NCBI GenBank assembly: GCA_028456385.1
Contig: JALNQF010000047.1
Location: 186,001-250,000 of the forward strand
Length of the DNA stretch: 64,000 nt
Source of the DNA: Ophiosphaerella korrae
Taxonomy: Eukaryota; Ascomycota; Dothideomycetes; Pleosporales; Phaeosphaeriaceae
Direction of reading: 5' to 3'
Position numbers and translations under genes: made by a program. This document shows positions 9,499-21,087 of this stretch, in pieces (the stretch's first letter is position 1; each line of letters opens with the position of its first letter). Under the pieces are notes generated by a model. That model did not search any database. It saw nothing but the letters and a program-made list of their open reading frames with translations, and was not told the DNA's origin.

Positions 9499-12116
9499 TC
9501 ATCCACCCCTCACCTCCTTCGCCACCGCCCCACAAAGCTCAACCCTCACCCCCGCCCCACACAAGACATGAATCCAAAGCCTCTGCGTATCACTCAAGCG
9601 GTCATTCTCACTCTTGACCTCTGCAAACTTGACCTCCTGCTTTTCAACATTCCAGAGAAACAAGTCTGGAACGCCGCTACCGCGCTGTCCGTATTCCTGC
9701 GCCAGGACTTTACACACGGTGGCTAGAGCGTCGCCGTTGAAACAGTGTGCGATTTCGACAAGGTCTGAGATGTCGAATGTCCAGTCGAGGCCGACGACGC
9801 ATGTTCGGCGCGTGTGGTGCGCATCGTAGATGCGCTGAATGATAGCTGGTGCGTCGCCATTTGAGATCTCGTTGAGGCGGGCGGTGATTTCGGAGATGCG
9901 GGACGGGTAGAAAGCGTCTGTGTGGAGATCTAGGGGGCAGGTTTGATAGGGTGTTTGAAAGACGTTGGGGACGTATGTGAACATGACGTCGAAGAACAGG
10001 TAGGCGAAGAGGGTGCGGACGATTCCGCCTTCGCTATGGTAGCCTTTCCATCCTTGGTTGCGGTAGTGTGAGAGACACATTGCTTCGACGGAGCATTCGC
10101 CATCCTCGCGTGGGTCGATCCAAATTGTCTTGCCGCCACGTTTGCCCAGATTCGGATGAGGTGAGGTGTTTCGCCGTGATAGAGCAGGTTTGTCGCGCTC
10201 GATGCGGATCCCTTCCATCGTGACTTCAATGGGTTTTGTGAGGCGCACATGCCCAAAGTCATGCTGGGAGCGCTTTGGTATGTTGAGAGATTTCTCGAGC
10301 TTCGTTATGCGCTTTTGTAGATCATAATGGTGTATGACGTGCACGAGCCTATCCTGTAGACCGTCTTCGCATGTCTGTAGTGCAATGCGTTTCCATTGCT
10401 TTTTCTGTTGCTCCTCACTTCTCTTGTTAACATCCGTTAGACCTGCCAAGTAATGTTCCTCAAGTAATGCCTTTCGTTGGTACCAAGCGCCGCGCCGAGA
10501 ATGGTGGAAAAGATGTTGTTGCAAAAGATCTGTCAAAAGCTCATGTTCGCGCTTGTGCTCCTTCCGTCGTCCAAGCACATACAGGGTTTTGTGTATGATG
10601 CGTGTGTAGACCCACGCTGGCGATAGTCGACGTAAATACGATCCCTCGCCACTATGATATATGCTATCCTCCTTCTGTTGTTCTTCATCACATAGTACCT
10701 GCCAGCGAGGATGTACTTGGTCAAAAGTATCTATAATTTCATCATGATCCTTCTTTGTAGGTCGCCCATTGAATTCTAGCATATTATCAATTCGAAATTG
10801 TGTTCTTATCGATGCCTCATATTCTAATAGCAACGCACGGGACGCGAAGATATTGGTAGAGCGAGAAACGATATATTCAGGAAAGTTCCATCGAGCTATT
10901 TTGGCAAGTATGATAGTTGTGAGAGACTTCTCCGTCCACTCGGTTGAGCGGTAGAAGACGAGGTGGACACGTTCGAATAACTTCAAAGTTGGGAGAGAAA
11001 GACGTATACATGGACCAGTCTCATTTAAGATCTTGCGAGTGAAATGCGCATCGCGATTAGCGTCATCCGAAAGATCGTCTACGGGGCTGGGCTTGGCCTC
11101 GGGTGTCTCGGGCCTCGATCTAGATGCGGATCGTCTTGACGCTTCTGAATCCGAACGCCTCAATCCTACATGACCAAGGCCACTCTGCTTTTGGCTTGTT
11201 CGTCGCAATGCTTTCAATAAATCTTTCTTGTTTTTTCCCTGTACTTTTGCGTGTTTTGCAAGCACTTTGAGTTCATCAAGCTTCAGTAGTGACGAGGCTT
11301 CCTCAAGTGTGGTAATCTCTTCCTCTGACCTATCAGCGAATGTGAACGATGCCCCCAGTGATGTTCCAGCTGGTGGTTCCAACTCCCCAGGGTGTGATTT
11401 GACTTCAGCAGAGGACGAAGGTAGGTCATACGTTCGTTGCAAGATCTCAGCTGCCGCATCAAGGTCGGATATATCACTGTAGTAGCCGATGCTCTTTATG
11501 CGATGCCACGCAGAAGTCTTGCGGAGGAAGAGGCGTATATATCTAATGCCAGGCCCTACGTCAGCCTGATGCGAGTCTTGGCTCTGCCTTTCCACACTCA
11601 CAAATATTGCGCCTCGTAGCTCATCTCCCTCCATACTCGAAAAACATCTGTCTCAGCTTCATCAAACAAATGTGCTTCATCATCCAGGACTGTGTCTAAT
11701 GCCAAGTTGAAAGCATCTACGTATAGGGAGCTTTTACCCCTGACCCATGTTCTCTTCTCGAGGCGTTCGCCAGCTACTTCCGTATCTTCTTGCGACGCTT
11801 TGAAAGCTTCATACGCTTCAATGGCCTCGTCATCGACCTTTACAGGAGGCAATGCACTTTCTAGATCCGTTTTGTGTTCTATTTCTTCCCTTTCTTCTGT
11901 TTCGACACTCTCTTCACCATCCTCGCCATTGCTGTCAGGCACTTCACGGCCAGCAACTTTTCGTGGCGTCGGCGGGTGCTTGCGTGGACTTTGCTCAGTT
12001 TTCTGGCGCTTTACATGTCGATCTTTGTCACCATTGAAGTTTGTTGATTTTGGGTGTTTAATGAATCTTGTAATCATTTGGTTATGCTTCGAAGCGCTCT
12101 GTGAGTCGAGCGGCAT
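9499..12116 (-). CDS. FAN1: FAN1-like structure-specific nuclease (VRR-NUC)
   Basis: There are two exons, 12116-11602 and 11542-9499. The 59-bp intron (GTGAGT..TTAG) restores QYLYIRLFLR across the junction, giving 852 aa. FAN1 is a 5' flap endonuclease/exonuclease that resolves DNA interstrand crosslinks in the nucleus. The N-terminus is polar and basic. A SAP-like helix region (KLDELKVLAKHAKVQGKNKK) lies in the first third, then a helical repeat part with RRGAWYQRKALLEEHYL, then the C-terminal VRR-NUC domain. There GVPDLFLWN supplies the PD (residues 797-798) and FAEVKSENDRLSDTQ supplies ExK (813 and 815), so the PD-(D/E)xK catalytic residues are intact. Length and order fit fungal FAN1 proteins. 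It is a single gene between repeats on one side and a membrane protein gene on the other, with no obvious co-regulation. Confidence 0.9.
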
Positions 12117-12817
12117 CGTGGTGGTGGATTGATGGGGTCAGTTGCCCCACAATGATACAGGCATCAAAGGACGAGACGCGCCTCCTCCAACGCGCGGTCA
12201 CGAGGGCGCTAGGCCAGATAGGCACAGCCGACTTCTGGTGGCTTGACGCTCGAGCTGTAGACACGTGATACAGATGGGACATCCATTATGAAGGAGCTCG
12301 TATTTATTTAGTTGCGGCCCTAATAACGCACTTAACTTGCAACAACTCTATTAGATAGTACTATAACGCTAGCTTCTCTTTGAAGACTTTTCGAAAAGTC
12401 TATTTAGTATATTTAGAAGTCTGGCAAACTTTCACGGCATTTTAGTTTGCAGTCAGTCATCATGCACAACACAGCTTTAGTTAGGCTCCTTCGTATGCAG
12501 GACGTCTTTGATGCAGGCACCTTTATCGCAACCTCATTCTCTTGCAGCTCACGATATACACATATTAATGTAATTATCGTTGATCAGTTGCTTCCGCTTA
12601 GTGCAGTGGTGGTGGGATATAAAACATCAAACAGCTCTCCTCCATGCAACCACAAATGCTTTTTCGACCTGGCCGTGAACGGAACCTCAACAAAATTCAA
12701 AATTATGGCTGCAACATGTCGCCAGTCGCTCAAACCTAAACATAAGACGTTGCCTTGAATGACAACAACCCAATAAATAGTAAACGCCGTTTCAACCGAA
12801 AATCAAAGAGGGCTTCG
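12117..12817. other. Intergenic between two minus-strand genes
   Basis: It contains the FAN1 promoter and the 3' end of the membrane protein gene. No further gene was recognised. Confidence 0.5.
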
Positions 12818-14245
12818 TTACCGCTTTTCGCTCCGCCTTTGCGGTCCCCGAATGTCCGTCTCAATTTGCGGCGCATCCGCGTCCCTGGCATCCCACGTAT
12901 CTCTTTGAATCTCCACCTTGGTATCCACCTGTACAACACCCATTTGCATCCAGGGATTCGTCCCCTCTGGTAGCCTTTTCTCGTTATTTTCTGGGCTTCC
13001 TCTCCCATTTTGCACGGTCGCTCCAAACTCTCTTCGTTGTCCATCAATGCTCTTCGGCTTTTCGGTGCTGTGTATCGAATGTGCACCAGATTTGCCGTAT
13101 TCGTGTCCGATGCCAAGCTCAATTTCATCAGACTCGCCATCGTTGACAGTGCGAATGCGGCTGCGTGGGGCTTTTGATGACATGTTGCCATATTGGGATC
13201 CATAGCCGTATTTGGGGACTTTGGAGGCGCTAGTAATGTACGAGTTGGTATGATCCCTGAGGAAGCGAATGTGTTCGCGCAGCAGGGGCCAAATGCCGGG
13301 CAGGTTAGCGACATAGACGGCAACCGAGGCTTCGCGCGTGTACCAGAACATGTATGTTGTGGCGTAGACATTAGATAGATTGTACACTTTTGTCAAGATA
13401 GCAGCAATGATCTAGATAAACGATGTTAGCGAATACGATCGCTCAGCTTAGGTGGGGAAGCGCGTACAACAAACGTGCCCATGCTGAATAGCAAACCGAG
13501 ACCCAGTTTTTGCTTGAGCGGTAGGGAAAGGGAGATAATCATCGGGATGGGAACTGCGATGATGAGGAGATCGCTGCTAATGTTGAAAGTCGCCTGTACG
13601 ATGGCGAAATGAGCGAGTGTTGTGCACTGCGGGTTGGGCGGCGGCACGGCCCAGTAGCCCTTGAATGGTCGACATGCAGTAAAGAAGGCGATTTGGACAG
13701 CAATCCAGCCGATGGCTGCCCACGCTGCGACGAATCTAATCCATTTAAGATGCGTTGTTCCGGACGTCATGCGTGCCAACATGAATAGCATGCATGCTTT
13801 GAGAGACCAGATCACATTCAGCATACACTACGGGAAGATTAGTCTAGGTCTTGCACTCGTTATCGGCAAAAGGAAAACGTACCTGTTCAGAGACTATAAC
13901 AATCTTAGAGCCTTTAATGCGCTCCTGTATCTCAGTTTGTGAGAATGAAGGGAACTGTTCTGGCGGGAACAGATTGGAGCCTCCTCCTAAAGCAATTATG
14001 TTCAAACATGTCACTAATCCAGTGTAGAAAAGAGGTACAACCGTGACCATCAGCCAGTCATCTAGTGCAAATTGCGAAGGACTTCGAACACGACGCCATC
14101 GCGCAATACTATAACCAATATGTCAAAATCCTAGATGCAGCATGTTGAAGAATGGGGATACATACGTTCGTACAGCAATCATGAACATACCAATACCGTA
14201 CAGTGCCCATGACTGGCGAGCGAGCTCTTGTGGAAAGGTCGTCAT
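12818..14245 (-). CDS. Fungal rhodopsin-domain (PTH11-like) membrane protein
   Basis: There are four exons: 14245-14166, 14108-13883, 13827-13468 and 13411-12818. Introns of 57, 55 and 56 bp have GT..AG ends and agree in phase, giving 419 aa. The start at 14245 opens MTTFPQELARQSWALYGIGM. Exon 2 has the ARWRRV..DDWLM pattern after helix 1, exon 3 the SLKACMLFMLARMT, IAFFTACRPF..YWAVPP and SSDLLIIAVPIPMI blocks, and exon 4 the WYTREASVAVYVANLPGIWP block. These are hallmarks of the fungal seven-transmembrane rhodopsin-domain family, which includes PTH11-like putative receptors and many proteins of unknown role. The C-terminal 130 residues are hydrophilic and cytosolic in such proteins. There is no CFEM domain at the N-terminus. 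The ligand cannot be inferred. Confidence 0.88.
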
Positions 14246-16310
14246 GCCGGTGTCTCACCCAAGTCCGCCGATCCAACGGAACCACAAGTGATGTTTTGCA
14301 GAAGAGCGAGAGGCGGTCAGGGCATATGAGGGAGTTCACTGCCGATCATAGACTGTTTGGTTTGTGTGCATACGGGACGTTGTTCCGAGATGAGGGAGTT
14401 GAATCTCCAGATACAAGGTTTAGAGTTTGAAGCTGCACAGACACAAGTTCGCAGGTGATGGAGGGGCTAAAGGTTGTGTAGTTGTGTATCCTGTATCGTG
14501 ATACTAGAAGGCAGGAGATCGGCCACTCTTGTGTGCTGACGCGGAATCCCCTGAGCATCCAATACGAACCCTCACTAGTGCCTGATGTGCAATGAAATCA
14601 CCGCCTACACCGTGTGCATTGATCCGTTGTCGAATGACACCGAGGTAGCTCCTTCAAACGAAAGCAAAGACAAGGAATAGAGTAATGGGAGCTAAACTGT
14701 GCAGTGCCGGGGGAGGATATTATTGGCTGGTGGGGGTTTCAACGCCGCGCTTGTTCCTGGAACGGGAGTGGGATGGCAGCCACTAGAGCCACTCGCACGC
14801 GCGGGATGGCGAAGTGCGATCCACAAGCGGGACGCTTTAGGCCGGACGCCCGCTGCCCAGAATCCCATATAGTCGGTGTCCAATGTGTAGGTGGGAGACA
14901 GCGTATGAAGTAAAGTCAAACAAGTGGGACATGGACGCAAACTCCAGTGCGAGGTATTGAGGATGGGGTTGCCTCCATCACTTCCTACCGAATTCGCAAC
15001 TGCTGCTAATTTCTTTTGACTCGTCCAAGGAGGCTGAAGCGCAGATGAGGAAAGATAACATGAAAAAGATAAGATATGCTGGCATCGCTTGATACGGATG
15101 AAGTGATTACCTGGGCTGAGTGACTCGGTAGACTAGATAGATATCTACACAGGTACTCTCCTCGCTGCCCCAACATCCCCAAGCATTGGGGGCCCGTACT
15201 TGGAACTCAGGGATATTAAGAGAAGCGGAGGCAGGCGCATTCCCCCCAGCGGGCAATCAAAACTGGCAGTACGAGTTTCCCAAAACAACATGTGGTGCAT
15301 CGTGTCGATAACCGAAGTGCATGGACAAAAGCCACTGCGGATGGAGGCGATGGAACTATTGGTAGCCTTGCTCAGCGTACCTGCATTCGCGGTTGCCATA
15401 GACGTAGATGGCGGCAAAGCGAGGAAGCGTGGGAAAAAAAAAAATTGCCAGAGATAAGGAAAACAAAAGAAATCAGCATGGGTGGAGGTTAGCTTGCTGG
15501 CGTACCAGGAAGCCCGGGCAGAATCTAGGCGGATGCTAACGACGTCGCGGATATAGCAGCCACCCGGCCCGGTAAGACGGTTCGGACAGGGTTGAGGTTG
15601 CTTGCCTGACTTCCTTCACACTGCACGGCCCTGATCACGCGAGAAATGGAGACATCTCCGGCACTTCTGCCGTGCTCTGCCATGCCGTGCCCAAGGGATG
15701 CACGTGGTTTTTGTTTCTTCCTCGTTTTCTATGCGCCTAGCATGTTGTTACAAATGCCAATTTGCTCATCCACTAACCCCGTGTTGTCGCGTACGCCGGA
15801 GCGGCTGGCTGGCTGGTCCACGCGAGGCAGGGCACACCACAAATACCTCAGTACTGCCCGTTTGATAACAACGAGTAAGTGGCAGCGGGCTCTCATTGAA
15901 TCCTATGGGGGAAAAAAAAACTAAACTGGATTGCTGCTTTATGAGTTAAATGCAGCAAACTCTTACAGGGTCCGTTCTCTCAATGCAACCCCAAGGGGTC
16001 CAGGATTCACGCCAGGCCGCATTGGGCAAAACCTTCCAGGAAATGTCATCAAACGAGAGAACCGGTGTACAGATTTGCACCCTCCAAAATGATTGGCAAT
16101 GTACTGTCGATCAAAAAGAAACCAAATCACGGCTTAATTAAGTGCATTGCTGGATATGTAGACTACAAAACGCTAATGCTGCAGTAAAACCAAAGTACAA
16201 AGACGTAGTCTGCCCATCTAAAACGAGCCAAGACGTTGAGCAAAAAAAAACTCGCCGACATGATGCTAGTCAAGGATCAACCCATGTCCATAACTGCAAA
16301 CAACCCTCTT
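14246..16310. other. 2-kb intergenic region, no gene recognised
   Basis: It contains the promoter of the rhodopsin-domain gene. Homopolymer A runs lie near 15432-15444 and 15911-15919. Open frames of 60-140 codons are unsupported by splicing or domain signals. Confidence 0.5.
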
Positions 16311-18290
16311 CTAGACGGCCCAGCTGCCCTTCCGCACAGCAGTTCCTTGCCCACCAAGCGGCATTTCCTCCTCTGCCATGCCAGGGTGCTGTCTCGCCCA
16401 TTCTTGGATGTAAGTACGTAGTGCACGCCACCGCACACAACTCTCCTCTGTTATGTCACTGTCGACAAGGTTGCCGTCTTTTCCAAGCCGAATGTACCCT
16501 CGAGACTCAGCAAGGTTATCATCTTGCCTTAGGTCGAAGACGGAAATGCCTGAGATTTTAGAGAGCTCGTCGTCAAACGGGCGTGCCATCGATGGATATC
16601 CAAGCGACAGATAATTGTAGACTTGGGTGACGAAATCATCCGAGAAATCAACTGCGATCGTCTGCTCAATAGCAAGCTTCTCATCAATACCGCTAAAATC
16701 CGTAGTCGAAGCAGGAGGCGTTGGTGGCAACAAACTCATCGCAGGCGTCGGGCATGGTGATAGAGGATTGGCTTTATCATGCATTGGAGTCAGGATGCCT
16801 GTTGGACCGCGAGGTGACTTGTCCCCACCGCTGACGCACATGCCACCCCAGAGACCATGCGTGCTTGAAGCGCGACTGTTCGCAGTTGACCACAGTGATG
16901 GTGTTGTGCTGGTCTGTCTGCCGTTGCCCTGTCCGCACCACAAGCTCTCTCCCTTTTCCGAAGCTGCCTTGGACTGCTCAGAAAGGTAGCACATTGCAGT
17001 CCTGACAATATCACAACCCTGAGTGGGATCGAAACGCGATGGCTCTGGGGATTCGCATCTCGGGAACTTGATGTCGTTGCCCAGCATCGGAGGACGGGCG
17101 CCTTTCCGCATACGCTCCAGCTCAGGATCTTTCGCATCCATCGCAAGCTTTTGCGCAATGGCAGGATCTATGAAGCCTGGTGGGTTGCCCAAAGGATTGT
17201 AGGCCGGTCTTCTTCGCACGTGACACCCCTTAGGCTTACTTGCCTGCTTTTCCTTATCCTGCTTTTCTTTTTCCGCTCGTTGTTCTTCTTGATACTTCCG
17301 CATTGCTTTTAAATCCCAGTTGATTTCTGTGAAGGATGCACCTCGCTTGTCACCTGCATTTGATTCTGACTCGTCTGTGTCTCGATCTACGTAGTGAGTG
17401 ACAGGCTCGTGGTAGTCATCATTTGGGAAGGCGGCCATAGCTTGTTCGCGCAGTTGCCTTTCGGCAGACTTAGCCGCTAGCTGCAAGAGATAGCCAGAGG
17501 ACCGGTCGTCAACGCTTTCTCGTCTCCGAGTAGCCTCAGTGTACATATAGGAATGTTCTGAGGTCATATACGAAATTGTTGGCGATGGTGGGGTCGAGGC
17601 TTCAGATTCAGAGGACTCAATGGTGTCCAAATCGGGAACGCGGAAAGAATGCTCAGATGCACTGAAGTATGAGCGCCGTCGTGCCAAAGGGCAAGAGGCG
17701 TGCCCTTGTCGAACTTCGAGAAACAGTGGATTCTGAGTTACATCTATAGTTGGCGAGTTTACTGGCGCAGTTGGTGGTATCCCAAGTATACGTGCACGTC
17801 TAGCACTGACGAAACCAGGGGTTGCATCTGTTTTGTCCGATGGCAAAAGCGTTGGTGCGTTGTCATTTGCTTTTCGGGACCGTTGGGCAGTTTCAATAAG
17901 TTGAGGCGAAAACCTTCCAGGTGGGCGGTTTAACGTAGGTCGGGGTTTCCGGTTGTTAGATAATGTAGTCTCCAACGGGTTCGGCTTAGGCCTACGTGGT
18001 GAACGAGGTGTAGGTTCTCGTCCCCATTCTTCTGCAAACTTTTGGCGACTGCTCTTGACTGTCGTCTCTATCGGCTCGGGTGCGAAGCGACGATTCGTTT
18101 TTTCAGTAGTCTCAATGGGCTCGGGTGCAAACTTTCGGTTTGTCTTTGTGGTCGTCTCTAGTGGTTCAGGGGCGAATCTTCGCACTGGCTTTATTGCTAT
18201 CGTATGTACCGCTGCAGGTCCGTCCTTTGAAATGATCGACGTCTCTATAGGTTCGACCTTAAGGCGGCTTTGGGGTGCGGTCCACGCCAT
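16311..18290 (-). CDS. Uncharacterised fungal protein with repeated F-x-P-x-P-I-E-T-T motifs
   Basis: A single 659-aa frame starts at ATG 18290. The first 140 residues hold about six imperfect copies of a short basic motif, such as RRFAPEPIETTVKSSR and GRFSPQLIETAQRSRK. The middle is low-complexity and charged, with a KYQEEQRAEKEKQDKEKQ stretch that may be helical. The C-terminal 110 residues look folded and conserved, containing VYNYLSLGYPSMARPFDDEL, SGISVFDLRQDD and EWARQHPGM. There is no transmembrane segment or signal peptide. I believe similar proteins occur widely in Pezizomycotina but no function is known to me. A nuclear or cytosolic scaffold is possible, but this is only a guess from composition. 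Confidence 0.8.
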   Translation of the reverse strand: MAWTAPQSRLKVEPIETSIISKDGPAAVHTIAIKPVRRFAPEPLETTTKTNRKFAPEPIETTEKTNRRFAPEPIETTVKSSRQKFAEEWGREPTPRSPRRPKPNPLETTLSNNRKPRPTLNRPPGRFSPQLIETAQRSRKANDNAPTLLPSDKTDATPGFVSARRARILGIPPTAPVNSPTIDVTQNPLFLEVRQGHASCPLARRRSYFSASEHSFRVPDLDTIESSESEASTPPSPTISYMTSEHSYMYTEATRRRESVDDRSSGYLLQLAAKSAERQLREQAMAAFPNDDYHEPVTHYVDRDTDESESNAGDKRGASFTEINWDLKAMRKYQEEQRAEKEKQDKEKQASKPKGCHVRRRPAYNPLGNPPGFIDPAIAQKLAMDAKDPELERMRKGARPPMLGNDIKFPRCESPEPSRFDPTQGCDIVRTAMCYLSEQSKAASEKGESLWCGQGNGRQTSTTPSLWSTANSRASSTHGLWGGMCVSGGDKSPRGPTGILTPMHDKANPLSPCPTPAMSLLPPTPPASTTDFSGIDEKLAIEQTIAVDFSDDFVTQVYNYLSLGYPSMARPFDDELSKISGISVFDLRQDDNLAESRGYIRLGKDGNLVDSDITEESCVRWRALRTYIQEWARQHPGMAEEEMPLGGQGTAVRKGSWAV

Positions 18291-20415
18291 TGTTTTATTA
18301 CTCCTGTCCTAGGACTAATATCTCTCGGATCTTCTTTCGAAACTTATATTTGTGGCAGCTGAGACGTGATTGGTATGCCTAGGTACAAGCTCATCCGTCG
18401 GTCGCCCGGCTGGACTAGTGTGACGCCAAAGGTGCAGTGCAGCGTGGGGATGCGGGGAACGAGTCGGGAAATATCGGGAGCATATGTTTGCACGCGACAG
18501 ACATATGCAGCATGCCACAGTTGCAATGTTTTGAAAGGCTTATGGCAGGTCCGACACATGCAAAGGGCCTGACCTCGGTTTTATTGCTGAGCGCGGTTCC
18601 GCTACACTAGGTCCCTTTTTATGTGTGAGGAAGGGTGCGTAAGGAGTGGACGGGTTGACTTTTTAGTGAAGTCTAAAAGCAATCGAATGGGCTGCAACGG
18701 TGTCAATGATGTTCCAGCTGATCGTGGATGGGATATGTCCTCCACGTACTAGTTTGCGTATTTTGTTTCCCACACAGCCAGGGACTTGTCGAATGGCGGA
18801 AAGCGTTTAAACGAGAGATCTGTGGGATTCATGTGAAATCCCACGATGTGGAATTGCGGGATGGCGAATGACCTGGGGTGCAGAATGACGTAGCGTGGGT
18901 GGGCCGTCTAGCCGTTGCGAGAAAAACCGCAAGTTGGTAATGTCGCGCAGAAGGAAATAAACTGTCAAACGTCTTTTCCTAGTTTGGGGCGCTTTGCGGT
19001 CAAGACGCTTTGCGATTTCGAGGATTGTTCTTGTTGAGTCAAGGATGCGTTCTCGGCCGTGAAGCGCGCCGTCAATCAGCCAAACCTTGCAATGGTGAAG
19101 AACTAGTGTTGTTGAATTTCACTGCCAAACGAAAGAAGCAGAAGCAAAGGTATAAGCTGGTTAATAAGCAAAAGGGGCCACGATAATATCTGAGGCATTG
19201 ACGCATTGAAGATGCCGGATAGGGTGAAGCTGGCGATGCGCTCAGTGCGCTCGGAGGCCGAGTACATGGACACTAACACGGCCAGTAAGCATTTCCTGTT
19301 GGGCTGATTGGCACGACGGGGAGGCGGAGCGTCAAGCCACGGTGGAGACACGCCCTGTACTGAATTGAGACTCGTCACTCGTGAAATACCGGAACACTTT
19401 GCAACCTGAGACTGGGGTATCGGATGGACGCCGTTGGGCTGCGCGTCAGGATAGGTAGGTAGACAGTACGGGCGCATGTGCTTTGCATGTGAAGCTGTTC
19501 AGACTCCAACCCAGATGGACGAGGTACTATCCGTGTATTGTCTACACCGCCAGCTGCACCATATCTGTGCCTTGATGGCGTTTTCATGACACAGGAATTC
19601 GCTGCCCAGTGGCCAGACGAGGGCCCTTCCCCAAAATTAAAGCCGCACTTTCAATATCGCCCAAACGACTGCTGCAACTCCAAACTCAATCAATCTCTAG
19701 GCGTTATTGTGTGCAACTTAGGCGTGCTTGAAGGTTGTCAATTCAAATGATAATTGACAGACAGCTGAATAAAACAAAGGACAATGAGCAGCTTCACAGT
19801 CGATAACAGTCACTGCCACTACAGTACACGGGAGGTGCGGGGGTCACAAAAGCAAGGGCGATTCTGTGGCAAGAATTATCGTGCGTGGGTGACACCTTTA
19901 TCCTCAACGCCCACGTCTGACCTCACCCTCACTTTCAGCCGCACTGTAGGCGATTCGCTGACATGGTGCCACCCATTTTTGGTAATATTTGCTCACCACC
20001 CGCCGACCAATGCAGACATGCAGCATCGGCTCCGGGATGCAAGCCTGCAACCATGTCACGCAAGAGGACACGCGGACAGGCCCGCTTATCGACACGGTTG
20101 ATAAGCCTTTGCCTTGACCAATAAGCATCAACAGTGCATCACGTCAAGCTTCCATATATCAAGCATACCTATGAATATGTTACATTTGATTCTCTGTTTC
20201 AAACAACAATGCCTACTGAACACCAAACGCCAATTCTTCATGGGTATCGAACAATCTGCCCAACAACATAACGACCGAGACTCAATTTGCCGTCGTAATA
20301 TCAACACCATGAGATGAGAAGCTAAAACCGAAAACTCCTATCCAAATAAAGGAGAAAGAATCGTTTTAATGAAATGAAAAGAACTGGAAATATCAAAGAG
20401 AAAAGGTCGCGCCAT
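18291..20415. other. 2.1-kb intergenic region, no gene recognised
   Basis: Short frames only. It includes the promoter of the gene ending the previous block and the 3' flank of the next minus-strand gene. No repeat or RNA gene was seen. Confidence 0.5.
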
Positions 20416-21087
20416 TCAGTAAGTGTGGTCAACTTCAAGCGGCACCATTCTCCGGTCTTCGTCAACCGAAGACAACAACACTATATCATCTGGTGCGACC
20501 ATATGAGAAATCGGCGCACCTCGGCAGTGCTCGTACTGTGGGCTGAGCCAGAGCGGCCTCACAAGGAAATGATAGTCCCCAGAAAATCGGTTGGCTTCAT
20601 GGTGTGCATCCCATTCACCTATTCCAGCATGCCATTCAGTCGATGGCATGATACTAACGCTCCTGGCATCAGATGATGCGCTGCTGCAGGCTCCGCTAGA
20701 CGCCTCGCCGTCCAGGCTATCGAGGGTCTCATCATGATCCTGGATTGAGGGCGAGTGTGTGATTGAAACTTCGTCGACAGTCACAGGCCAGACAGGCTGG
20801 CTTTGGTCGATATCATTAATAGCTACTGGATCTGTGTCTTCGGCTCCCTCAACAACCTCAGGTGGGGACATCTCAACGTCGTCATGGTGTAATAACGCTT
20901 CCATTGCCATCGCCTCCTCCTCGTCGAAGCCAACCAATGTGGGCGTAGCATCACTCTCACTATCTCCATTGCCTTCTCCATATGGCTCACAGCAGCCCCA
21001 TCCGCAACGATAACCACAGTTCAAATCTTTGAACTGTGGCGGCCTGTTCCGTGATAGGACTTCGGCCGGCTGGTAGTAACTGTCCAT
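20416..21087 (-). CDS. Hypothetical acidic protein
   Basis: 223 aa from the first true ATG at 21087; the frame extends 20 codons further only through a GTG, so an upstream exon is possible. Near the N-terminus is a compact Cys cluster, CGYRCGWGCCEP. The middle is rich in Asp/Glu/Ser. The C-terminus has a FSGDYHFLVRPLWLSPQYEH segment that looks ordered, and the final part is acidic. There is no signal peptide and no recognised family. Confidence 0.55.
   Translation of the reverse strand: MDSYYQPAEVLSRNRPPQFKDLNCGYRCGWGCCEPYGEGNGDSESDATPTLVGFDEEEAMAMEALLHHDDVEMSPPEVVEGAEDTDPVAINDIDQSQPVWPVTVDEVSITHSPSIQDHDETLDSLDGEASSGACSSASSDARSVSIMPSTEWHAGIGEWDAHHEANRFSGDYHFLVRPLWLSPQYEHCRGAPISHMVAPDDIVLLSSVDEDRRMVPLEVDHTY

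Noticed and set aside
11692..12132. 146-codon plus-strand frame
   Set aside because: Antisense shadow of FAN1 exon 1; the minus strand has family conservation and correct splicing.
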